Source: Bacteroidales bacterium (GTDB lineage: Bacteria > Bacteroidota > Bacteroidia > Bacteroidales > F082). From it: 6,813 nucleotides of DNA. The notes below the pieces were generated by a model. The model saw nothing but the letters and a program-made list of their open reading frames with translations. It searched no databases and was not told the DNA's origin. Both the position numbers and the translations under genes were made by a program. Shown piece by piece: positions 1 to 5,894 of the stretch (position 1 is its first letter; every line of letters starts with the position of its first letter). Location: the NCBI GenBank assembly GCA_024762735.1, contig JANTGU010000124.1:1-6813 (forward strand), in the 5' to 3' direction.

Positions 1-14
1 AAACAAGATTAGTA

Positions 15-1412
15 TTACCTGTCCTTTCCTGCATTTCTCAACACCCGCCACACTTCATTTTCGAGGTTTTCATCAGCCATGGAAGCGGGTGCCAGACCAA
101 TGGTAGCATCGTGGTTTAAAATGATGTACGTCGGGAATATTTTTACATCGTAGGCATCCAGCACATCAATGCGTTTGCCCACGTACAGCACAGGCCAGTC
201 GAGCGACTGTTGTTTTAGTAATTCGGTTATTTTTTCGGGATGCTCGCCATACACCAGCATCACAATTTTTAATTTGCTGCCCATACGGGAGGAGAGGTCT
301 TTTAAGAAATCCAGGTGCATCAAACAAACATGGCAATCAGTTTTTAAAAAGTCTAACACGGTTACCTGTCCTTTGAAATCATCCGGCGAATAGGTTTTTC
401 CGCTGGAAACGGGGAGACTAAATGTTGGAGCAGGAGTTCCGGGTGCAAGATGGGTAAGACGCGTGATATAGTTTTGGGCAATCTTTTTATGCATCTTGGA
501 TTTCACCGTTTTTTGAAATTGGTTTAATATTTTAATCACTCCCTTATCAGAAAAATCAGGATTTCCGTAAAACCCTGCCACGGTTTGCATCATCACCAGC
601 TCTCGCAGTTCTGTGTCAACGGCCAGCAGACTATCACTCATAAAAACTTTCTGAAACTCGGGTAAAGAAGCCTCGTGCACCGCATCCACCAATTGATTGA
701 AATAGCGGCCGTAAAACTGCTGTACCACGTAAGCCTTAAAGATGGAATGAAAAAAGTCGGTGTACTGAATATTATTGTAATGGATCGGTTTCCCTGCAAA
801 ATATTCCCCGATAATTCTTTGGGTGCTTTTCTTTTTACTGCTCCATTCAAGCTGTGCCAGCGAATACTTTACGTAGGTATTAAAATAGTTATCCGTTACC
901 CCTGCAAATTGCTTTTCCACTGCTTTCCTGAGTTGATAAATGATCGACAAATCGCGGCTACGATAAATCTCATTAAAATGATTTACCACAAAGGTGTTGT
1001 ACATCACATTAAACTTTTGCAAATGGTCGTTTAGGCCACCGTCCTCTGCCTGCATGCTGAACTGTAATGGAAGCTGGTCGTACACCGAGCCCTTTGTTGC
1101 CGTATCAGGAAATACATCAAACTGATAACTAGCACCGGGTTTCAGGTAAAATTCACCGTCAAGCAGCTCCACCGACAGCCAGGCATAGTTGGTGTTGCCG
1201 TAATCAAATGTTAACGAAAAGGCACCCTTTTCATCGGTAAGGGTTTGCGCAACGGTTTTTTTAAGATGCGAAAACTGGTCGGCATAAACTTTTACCCTTA
1301 CTTGTTCAAAAACCCGTTGCTGCGCCTTACCATGGATTGTGATTTTTTGCGCCACCAAGGCCGGGGGCACCATAGCGATAAAAAGTAAAAGATATAACAG
1401 GCGGTTTTTCAT
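15..1412 (-). CDS. Secreted TlpA-like thioredoxin-fold protein
   Basis: Predicted exported thiol-disulfide oxidoreductase-like protein of 465 residues. Residues 1-21 form a signal peptide (basic MKNR, a Leu-rich core, then ALVA|Q as the likely cleavage point), which also supports this ATG. Residues about 23-105 look like a beta-rich domain of the kind found in front of Bacteroidota TlpA-like proteins. Residues 125-320 are mainly helical and I do not recognise them. Residues about 323-460 are a redoxin/TlpA thioredoxin fold: an APTFSLP opening, CxxC as C360-H-V-C363, and the cis-proline motif FPT at P427. The Trp usually just before the first Cys is replaced by Asp359 (TDCHVC), so redox potential may differ from typical TlpA proteins. 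Family knowledge suggests periplasmic or envelope thiol redox work; the substrate is unknown. It lies 43 bp downstream of tsaC, with a hairpin between them, and no promoter of its own was seen. Family call firm, exact role open. Confidence 0.88.
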   Translation of the reverse strand: MKNRLLYLLLFIAMVPPALVAQKITIHGKAQQRVFEQVRVKVYADQFSHLKKTVAQTLTDEKGAFSLTFDYGNTNYAWLSVELLDGEFYLKPGASYQFDVFPDTATKGSVYDQLPLQFSMQAEDGGLNDHLQKFNVMYNTFVVNHFNEIYRSRDLSIIYQLRKAVEKQFAGVTDNYFNTYVKYSLAQLEWSSKKKSTQRIIGEYFAGKPIHYNNIQYTDFFHSIFKAYVVQQFYGRYFNQLVDAVHEASLPEFQKVFMSDSLLAVDTELRELVMMQTVAGFYGNPDFSDKGVIKILNQFQKTVKSKMHKKIAQNYITRLTHLAPGTPAPTFSLPVSSGKTYSPDDFKGQVTVLDFLKTDCHVCLMHLDFLKDLSSRMGSKLKIVMLVYGEHPEKITELLKQQSLDWPVLYVGKRIDVLDAYDVKIFPTYIILNHDATIGLAPASMADENLENEVWRVLRNAGKDR

Positions 1413-1435
1413 AAGCTGTCCATTTACACTGTATT

Positions 1436-1454
1436 GACAAGGGATGCCCCTGTC
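1436..1454 (-). repeat. GC-rich hairpin between tsaC and tlpA-like gene
   Basis: Read on the minus strand, GACAGGGG pairs with CCCTTGTC around a CAT loop. This gives an 8-bp stem with one G-U pair. It begins 1 nt after the TAG stop of tsaC, and the longer unit GTAGGGACAGGGG includes that stop codon. No U-tract follows, so it is not a classical intrinsic terminator. It resembles the GTAGGGACAGGG-type palindromes that I recall as dispersed repeats in Bacteroidota. It could also stabilise the tsaC 3' end or affect translation of the next gene. Confidence 0.5.
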
Positions 1455-1455
1455 C

Positions 1456-2028
1456 CTACGGTCTTAATATTTCAAACATGCCATCCTCTCCCATTTTGAT
1501 GACCGTTGAAGGTTTCATGGCATTGATACGGCTATGAAAAAGGTCAACCACATAATCTACTCTTTCAATGATAGTGTCCGAAATATTATGAAATGTGACC
1601 GGTGCAGCTTCTCCCGACAGGTTTGCCGAAGTGGAGACAATAGGTTTACCAAGCTGATTGATCACCGCGGAGCAGTATTCTCCGTTGACAACTCTGATGG
1701 CAATAGAGCCATCTTTAGGAACCAAATTCTTAGCGAGGTTTTTGGCTTTAGGATAGACAATGGTAAGCGGCACCCTGGTTTTTTCAATCAGCTCATAAGC
1801 AATGTCGGGCACTTCAACCACATAATCTTTAATCTTATCCATGCTATCGAGCAAAATAATCATACTCTTATCCGATTCGCGTTTTTTAATCTTGTAGATG
1901 CGTTGCACGGCCTTGCTGTTGGTAGCGTCGGCACCTATTCCCCAAATGGTATCGGTGGGGTATAAGATGACTTTGCCTGCCTTTAAAGCGGCCACTGAGT
2001 TTGCTATTTCTTGTTGAAGATGGTCCAT
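1456..2028 (-). CDS. tsaC: Threonylcarbamoyl-AMP synthase (YrdC/Sua5 family)
   Basis: Likely makes threonylcarbamoyl-adenylate from Thr, bicarbonate and ATP in the cytoplasm, the first step of the t6A37 modification of tRNAs that read ANN codons. The 190-residue protein is a single YrdC domain, the short form without the C-terminal Sua5 extension. Motifs seen in order: YPTDTIWG (23-30), the basic KxR site within KIKKR (46-50), PLTIVYP (87-93), STSAN (132-136) and PSTVI (173-177). Length and motif spacing fit an intact enzyme. The main alternative is a YciO-type paralogue of unclear function, which cannot be excluded by eye. The ATG at 2028 puts the usual short N-terminal helix before YPTDT. 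A 186-bp spacer with a repeat hairpin lies upstream, and the TAG stop sits at the edge of another hairpin. The only promoter-like string seen just upstream is TTAGTTTG, one mismatch from TAnnTTTG. Confidence 0.92.
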   Translation of the reverse strand: MDHLQQEIANSVAALKAGKVILYPTDTIWGIGADATNSKAVQRIYKIKKRESDKSMIILLDSMDKIKDYVVEVPDIAYELIEKTRVPLTIVYPKAKNLAKNLVPKDGSIAIRVVNGEYCSAVINQLGKPIVSTSANLSGEAAPVTFHNISDTIIERVDYVVDLFHSRINAMKPSTVIKMGEDGMFEILRP

Positions 2029-2107
2029 TCTATTATCAAACTAAAAATTTATACTAACCTGTTTATTTAGACTTTATGTTTTGTCATTATTTTTTCTTTT
2101 TACTCTT

Positions 2108-2135
2108 CGGCACCCTTCGACAGGCTCAGGGGCCG
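2108..2135. repeat. GC-rich intergenic hairpin containing a CCCTTCGACAGGCTCAGGG motif
   Basis: CGGC-a-CCCT (2108-2116) pairs with AGGGGCCG (2128-2135). This gives an 8-bp stem with one bulged A and an 11-nt loop. The core 2113-2131 reads CCCTTCGACAGGCTCAGGG. Very similar strings (CCCTTCGACAAGCTCAGGG) are, as I recall, dispersed in many copies in Bacteroidota and other environmental genomes. It sits as a GC-rich island in an otherwise AT-rich spacer between the glycosyltransferase gene and tsaC. There is no T-run next to it on the side expected for a terminator of the minus-strand genes. Confidence 0.55.
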
Positions 2136-2171
2136 AGTTCACGGCGGGCTAATAAGATTCGACCTACAGGG
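2116..2171. repeat. Imperfect direct repeat TTCGAC-N3/5-CAGGG
   Basis: Two units, TTCGAC-AGGCT-CAGGG (2116-2131) and TTCGAC-CTA-CAGGG (2158-2171), lie 42 bp apart. The second is followed by ACCC, giving the near-palindrome GGGACCC. The first unit is part of the hairpin at 2108-2135. The second looks like a decayed copy or the other end of the same inserted element. No coding sequence is present. Confidence 0.35.
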
Positions 2172-2214
2172 ACCCATAATCATTGCCCTTTTTGACTTTA
2201 GACAGTCATGTTTA

Positions 2215-3246
2215 TTATAAGGAACTTTTTTCATCCATCATACCTTCTACTTTTTGTAACGCTTCCACAAGCTGTTTATTTTCGATGGTCATCCCGCAAT
2301 CGAAATGACCTTTAGGACAACTCCTTTTTCCGTGAAGGCCACAAGGACGACAAGCAAGTTTTATTTCTGATTGAACAATGAAACTTGTTTCCGACAGGGG
2401 GCCAAAACCAAATTCAGGAACCGTAGAACAAAACAGCGCTGCTACCCTGGCATTCACTGCCGAGGCTAAATGCATGGGCGCCGAATCGTTGGTGTAGTTA
2501 AGCAGGGCATCTTTTATCAATGCTGCCGATTCCAACAACGAGAGCTTTCCCGCCAGGTTCAGACAATTGGTATGACCCGATTGCACGATAATTTTGTCAC
2601 AAAGTGCTTTATCTTTTGCAGACCCCAGAAAATAGACGATGGTATCTTCATCCACCGAGCCTACAAACTCAGCCCACTTTTCCCATGGATATTGCTTGGT
2701 AAACCAAAGCGATGCCGGCGACACGGTAATATATTTTTTGGTTTTATACTGCGAAACCCGGGCAATGTCATGTTTAGAAGGGTACAGTGCCGGTTTGTCA
2801 ACCGTGCTATCAGTAAGATGCTCTATCAACTTCAGATTACGCTCTGTTTCGTGTGGGCCACCGGCAGACGTGCCTATTTTATGTTTAACCCTTTTGGTAA
2901 AGAAAAGCGACAATGGATTCTTACTAAAACCAACCCGGTGTTTTGCACCCGATAAAGCGGTAATCAGTCCTGACGAGGCAAAACGCTGGGTGTTAACCAC
3001 CAGGTCGTACTTGTTTTCACGTACTATCTGCACCAGCTCTTTCAGATGATGGTATTTTTTCTCGGTTTTATCCCACACCATCACGAACTTAAGGTAAGGG
3101 TGTCCGCGCAGCACATCCTCATAACCATACTTTAGCAAAAAGTCGATGCGCGCTTTTGGAAAAAAACGGTGCAACTTTTCGATAAGCGGCGTGGCAAGAA
3201 TTACATCACCCAGTGAGGCCGTTTGTATGATGAGAATTTTTTTCAA
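2215..3246 (-). CDS. Family 9 glycosyltransferase (heptosyltransferase-like)
   Basis: Predicted GT9/RfaF-type glycosyltransferase of 343 residues, a GT-B fold. It likely adds a heptose or other sugar to LPS core or another surface glycan at the inner face of the cytoplasmic membrane. The N-terminal Rossmann half starts KKILIIQTASLGDVILATP, with SLGD at 11-14 (D14 matches the family's catalytic Asp). The C-terminal donor-binding half has SPASLWFTKQYPWEKWAE (176-193) and TNDSAPMHLASA (252-263), the family's TNDSGxxH motif with Ala for Gly. Four cysteines, C299, C302, C310 and C317, could form a metal- or disulfide-linked knuckle. The start is TTG at 3246: no ATG or GTG precedes the SLGD strand, and an in-frame TGA lies 11 codons upstream. 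No clear Shine-Dalgarno is seen. It follows dapD by 49 bp and is probably co-transcribed with it. The sugar and acceptor cannot be told from sequence. Confidence 0.9.
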   Translation of the reverse strand: MKKILIIQTASLGDVILATPLIEKLHRFFPKARIDFLLKYGYEDVLRGHPYLKFVMVWDKTEKKYHHLKELVQIVRENKYDLVVNTQRFASSGLITALSGAKHRVGFSKNPLSLFFTKRVKHKIGTSAGGPHETERNLKLIEHLTDSTVDKPALYPSKHDIARVSQYKTKKYITVSPASLWFTKQYPWEKWAEFVGSVDEDTIVYFLGSAKDKALCDKIIVQSGHTNCLNLAGKLSLLESAALIKDALLNYTNDSAPMHLASAVNARVAALFCSTVPEFGFGPLSETSFIVQSEIKLACRPCGLHGKRSCPKGHFDCGMTIENKQLVEALQKVEGMMDEKSSL

Positions 3247-3295
3247 GTTCGTTATTTTGAAGTGTTGCTTTGTTGTTCAGGGTACCCGTAAAAAT

Positions 3296-4105
3296 CTAAA
3301 CTGCCACATTGAACTCCCGAAGGGCATTGTTTAGTGAAGTCTTTAAGTCAGTAGATGCTTTACGTTTACCGATAATGAGGGCACATGAAACCTGGTAATC
3401 GCCGGCAGGAAAATGTTTGGTATAGCTGCCGGGAATCACCACCGACCTTTCGGGAATATACCCCTTAAAATCAACCGGCTCTTTACCGCTCACGTCGATA
3501 ATTCTGGTAGAATTGGTGATCACCACGTTGGCACCCAGTACGGCCTCGCGTCCAACCCTGACCCCTTCCACAACAATAGAACGGGAACCAATAAATGCCC
3601 CCTCTTCAATAATGACCGGTGCAGCCTGAACGGGTTCCAACACTCCCCCGATGCCCACGCCACCGCTCAAATGCACATTTTTGCCAATCTGCGCACAAGA
3701 ACCCACGGTGGCCCAGGTGTCCACCATGGTACCGCTATCAACATAAGCGCCAATATTCACGTACGAAGGCATCATCACCACCCCTTGTGCCAAATAAGAA
3801 CCGTAGCGTGCCAGCGCATGTGGGACAACCCTCACGCCTTGCTGTGCGTACGAGTGTTTCAAGGGAATTTTGTCGTGAAACTCAAACATCCCCACCTCCA
3901 TGGTTTCCATTTTTCGGATGGGGAAATAAAGAATCACCGCCTTTTTAACCCAGTCGTTTACCTGCCAGCCATTGTTGGTTGGCTCGGCGGTACGCATCCG
4001 GCCTTTATCAAGCTCTTCGATAACGTATTCGATGGCATCCGTTGTTTCCTTTTGGTACAACAGCTCCCTCTCCTCCCATGCACGTTCTATAATTGCTTGT
4101 ACCAT
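3296..4105 (-). CDS. dapD: Tetrahydrodipicolinate N-succinyltransferase
   Basis: Transfers succinyl from succinyl-CoA to 2,3,4,5-tetrahydropyridine-2,6-dicarboxylate, an early step of the succinylase branch of diaminopimelate and lysine synthesis, in the cytoplasm as a trimer. It has 269 residues, close to the roughly 274 of the E. coli enzyme. The N-terminal helical domain carries WQVNDWVKKAVILYFPIRK (47-65). Residues about 103-200 are left-handed beta-helix hexapeptide turns: MMPSYVNIGAYVDSGTMVDT (111-130), then WATVGSCAQIGKNVHLSGGV, then GAFIGSRSIVVEGVRVG and GANVVITNSTRI. The C-terminal strands SVVIPGSYTKHFPAGDYQVS and ALIIGKRKAST are typical of DapD. The ATG at 4105 gives MVQAIIERAWEERELL, matching the family's N-terminal helix. 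It lies 58 bp after lpd and 49 bp before the glycosyltransferase gene, with no TAnnTTTG box in front, so co-transcription with lpd is likely. The other dap genes are not in the window. Confidence 0.96.
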   Translation of the reverse strand: MVQAIIERAWEERELLYQKETTDAIEYVIEELDKGRMRTAEPTNNGWQVNDWVKKAVILYFPIRKMETMEVGMFEFHDKIPLKHSYAQQGVRVVPHALARYGSYLAQGVVMMPSYVNIGAYVDSGTMVDTWATVGSCAQIGKNVHLSGGVGIGGVLEPVQAAPVIIEEGAFIGSRSIVVEGVRVGREAVLGANVVITNSTRIIDVSGKEPVDFKGYIPERSVVIPGSYTKHFPAGDYQVSCALIIGKRKASTDLKTSLNNALREFNVAV

Positions 4106-4163
4106 TTATCTTTAATTTTATTTGATATTGATGATAGTATCCTAAAATCGACGATTTCCAGTT

Positions 4164-5555
4164 TTATAAATGAATTACTTCATCATAAGCATCAGCCACG
4201 GCTTCCATCACAGCTTCCGACATGGTAGGGTGCGGGTGCACCGATTTAATAATCTCCTCACCGGTAGTTTCCAGTTTGCGGGCTACTACCACCTCGGCAA
4301 TCATCTCGGTAACATTTTCACCAATCATGCTGCAACCCAGCCACTCACCATATTTGGCATCAAAAACAACTTTTACAAAGCCATCTTTTTTGCCGGCAGC
4401 GCTGGCTTTTCCTGATGCTGTAAACGGAAATTTACCCACCTTAATTTCGTAGCCGGCTTCTTTAGCCTGTTTTTCGGTCATGCCCACCGAAGCCACCTCG
4501 GGGGAAGTATAGGTACAAGCAGGAATGTTACCGTAATCGATGGGCTCCACATCAAGACCTGCTATTTTCTCCACGCAGGTAATGCCCTCGTGTGACGCGG
4601 TATGGGCTAAAGCCGAGCCTTTCACAATATCGCCGATGGCGTAATAACCTTCCACGTTGGTTTGGTAAAAATCATCCACCAACACCTTGCCTTTTTCGGT
4701 GGAGATACCTACCTCTTCAAGACCGATTCCTTCCAGATTGGTTTCAATGCCTACCGCAGAAAGCACAATGTCAGCTTCCACTTCAACATCCCCTTTTTTG
4801 GTTTTGATGGTTACTTTACAAACATCACCCGTGGTATCAACTTTTTCAACCGTGGAGTCGGTCATGATTTTCATCTTTGCTTTTTTAAACGAGCGGGCGA
4901 GCTGCTTGGAAACATCAACATCTTCGAGCGGGACAATGTTTGGAAAATATTCAACCAGCGTAACCTCCACGCCCAGGCTGTTATAGAAGTAAGCGAATTC
5001 CGAACCAATGGCTCCCGAACCGACTACTACCATCTTCTTAGGTATCTTTTCCAACGTCATGGCCTGACGATAGCCAATAATTTTTTTACCATCGATGGGC
5101 AGGTTAGGAAGCTGACGGGCACGGGCACCCGTGGCAATAATAATATGGTCGGCTTCGTAAACCTCTTTGTTGCCTTTTTTAGGGGTTACCTCCATTTTTT
5201 TACCCGGTAGAAGTTTACCTTCACCGGCAATCAGGTCGATTTTGTTTTTCTTGAAAAGATACTGCACTCCTTTACTCATCCCTTCGGCCACTCCCCTGCT
5301 GCGTTTTACCATGGCAGGCAGGTCGGCAGTAATGTCGCCACCAATGTTAACGCCATACTCGGCAGCATGTTTTGAATAGTTAAAAACCTGGGCGCTCTTG
5401 AGCAATGCCTTGGTGGGAATACATCCCCAGTTCAGGCAAATTCCCCCAATTTCAGCGCGTTCAACCACCGCTACTTTTTTACCCAGTTGCGAAGCACGGA
5501 TAGCAGCCACGTAACCACCGGGGCCGCTTCCTAAAACAATAATATCATATTTCAT
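4164..5555 (-). CDS. lpdA: Dihydrolipoyl dehydrogenase (E3)
   Basis: FAD flavoenzyme that reoxidises dihydrolipoyl groups of 2-oxoacid dehydrogenase complexes and/or the glycine cleavage H protein, passing electrons to NAD+, in the cytoplasm. Its 463 residues are a normal full length. Domains in order: FAD-binding GSGPGG (9-14); redox-active disulfide in GGICLNWGCIPTK with C40 and C45; second FAD contact ATGARARQLP (141-150); NAD-binding GSGAIG (179-184); FAD motif YAIGD (305-309); and a C-terminal dimerisation domain with HPHPTMSE (440-447), where H442 and E447 are the catalytic His-Glu pair supplied across the dimer. All key residues are present. The ATG at 5555 gives MKYDIIVLGSGPGGY, the canonical start, preceded by a purine run AGAGAGAAA. 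An exact TAnnTTTG -7 box lies 25 nt upstream. It is the first gene of the minus-strand cluster. No E1, E2 or H-protein gene is nearby, so the partner complex is unknown. Confidence 0.97.
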   Translation of the reverse strand: MKYDIIVLGSGPGGYVAAIRASQLGKKVAVVERAEIGGICLNWGCIPTKALLKSAQVFNYSKHAAEYGVNIGGDITADLPAMVKRSRGVAEGMSKGVQYLFKKNKIDLIAGEGKLLPGKKMEVTPKKGNKEVYEADHIIIATGARARQLPNLPIDGKKIIGYRQAMTLEKIPKKMVVVGSGAIGSEFAYFYNSLGVEVTLVEYFPNIVPLEDVDVSKQLARSFKKAKMKIMTDSTVEKVDTTGDVCKVTIKTKKGDVEVEADIVLSAVGIETNLEGIGLEEVGISTEKGKVLVDDFYQTNVEGYYAIGDIVKGSALAHTASHEGITCVEKIAGLDVEPIDYGNIPACTYTSPEVASVGMTEKQAKEAGYEIKVGKFPFTASGKASAAGKKDGFVKVVFDAKYGEWLGCSMIGENVTEMIAEVVVARKLETTGEEIIKSVHPHPTMSEAVMEAVADAYDEVIHL

Positions 5556-5580
5556 TTTCTCTCTGTTTTTATAAGTTCCG

Positions 5581-5588
5581 CAAAAATA
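5581..5588 (-). promoter_or_regulatory. Predicted -7 box of the lpd promoter
   Basis: The minus strand reads TATTTTTG, an exact match to the Bacteroidota -7 consensus TAnnTTTG. Transcription would start a few bases downstream, leaving a 5' UTR of about 20 nt that includes AGAGAGAAA just before the ATG. No convincing -33 TTG is seen; CTTTA lies about 15 bp upstream. The perfect palindrome AATAGCTATT (5585-5594) overlaps the box. Confidence 0.6.
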
Positions 5589-5715
5589 GCTATTATCAAG
5601 ATATAAAGCTTATTATTTTTAATGTTTTTAAATAACTTGTAACTTTTTAGTGCTAATATCCAGTGTAGAAAAAGCAGCAAATATTATATTGAATAAATGC
5701 CCCACCCCGCCATAG

Positions 5716-5723
5716 TAACTTTG
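5716..5723 (+). promoter_or_regulatory. Candidate upstream -7 box facing the epimerase gene
   Basis: TAACTTTG matches TAnnTTTG exactly on the plus strand. A start near 5728 would give a leader of roughly 165 nt before the epimerase ATG, and this leader spans the tiny ORF at 5758-5871. The -33 position is GC-rich and has no TTG at normal spacing, so this may be chance. Confidence 0.3.
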
Positions 5724-5757
5724 TACGACTGACGCCCAGAACAGTACCTTCCCGAAT

Positions 5758-5871
5758 GTGGTCAAGCGGACATTCAAGAATGCTTCCTGGTACAAAATGT
5801 ATTACAGAGAAAATGGAAATCATATCATGGAAATGCATCAGACTCTGGAAAAAAGTAGTCACAAAATGTGA
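5758..5871 (+). CDS. Possible 37-codon small ORF (doubtful)
   Basis: A GTG-initiated frame encodes 37 residues beginning VVKRTFKNASWYKMYYRENG and ending HKM before TGA. An internal ATG at 5797 would give 24 residues. It starts about 30 nt after the predicted start of the 5716 promoter and ends 23 nt before the epimerase ATG, a layout that would suit a leader peptide. No Shine-Dalgarno is visible, the protein resembles nothing I know, and it has no signal peptide or membrane segment. The frame could easily be open by chance. Confidence 0.12.
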   Translation: MVKRTFKNASWYKMYYRENGNHIMEMHQTLEKSSHKM

Positions 5872-5882
5872 ATACAATAAAC

Positions 5883-5890
5883 TATCTTTG
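5883..5890 (+). promoter_or_regulatory. Predicted -7 box of the epimerase gene (leaderless start)
   Basis: TATCTTTG matches TAnnTTTG exactly and ends only 4 nt before the epimerase ATG (TATCTTTG-tcgc-ATG). If used, transcription would start at or next to the A of the start codon. No Shine-Dalgarno lies between the box and the ATG or just upstream. No TTG is seen at the usual -33 spacing. Confidence 0.55.
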
Positions 5891-5894
5891 TCGC

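Larger units (their letters stand above)
5556..5894. other. 339-bp divergent intergenic region
   Basis: This spacer separates lpd (minus) from the epimerase gene (plus). Positions 5556-5700 are strongly AT-rich and hold the lpd promoter. Positions 5701-5760 are richer in GC and contain a second plus-strand -7 box. Positions 5754-5775 form a small inverted repeat (GAATGT, 10-nt loop, ACATTC). ATGGAAAT occurs twice, at 5813 and 5827, and ACAAAATGT twice, at 5792 and 5861. I see no tRNA, no recognisable riboswitch and no T-tract terminator. A 37-codon ORF lies within it and is listed separately. Confidence 0.7.

Noticed and set aside
2034..2041. TTAGTTTG as a tsaC -7 box
   Set aside because: It has one mismatch to TAnnTTTG at the important A and no matching -33 element. 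An AT-rich spacer yields such strings by chance, so it is mentioned only as a weak possibility.
2193..2208. TGACT-6 nt-AGTCA hairpin after the glycosyltransferase stop, as a terminator
   Set aside because: The stem is only 5 bp, and on the minus strand it is followed by an A-run rather than a U-tract.
4145..4157. AAATCG-A-CGATTT inverted repeat just after the lpd stop, as a terminator
   Set aside because: In RNA it gives only a 5-bp AU-rich stem with a 3-nt loop and a short T tail, too weak to call. The 58-bp gap before dapD suggests read-through.
3413..4228. 271-codon open frame on the plus strand opposite dapD
   Set aside because: It is fully antisense to an intact, unmistakable dapD and overlaps the lpd 3' end. 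Its translation is His/Pro/Asn-rich with no family features, which is typical of a shadow frame.
4662..5210. 182-codon plus-strand frame opposite lpd
   Set aside because: It lies entirely within the antisense of lpd, which has every E3 motif intact. Long antisense frames are common opposite such genes.
15..5555. The five minus-strand genes as a functional system
   Set aside because: Their families belong to unrelated housekeeping pathways, and the spacers of 43-186 bp show no translational coupling. Shared orientation alone does not support a joint function.
5653..5877. 74-codon minus-strand frame in the divergent spacer
   Set aside because: No ribosome-binding site, promoter or recognisable motif. 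The translation is rich in Phe, His and Cys, as expected for a chance frame in AT-rich DNA.
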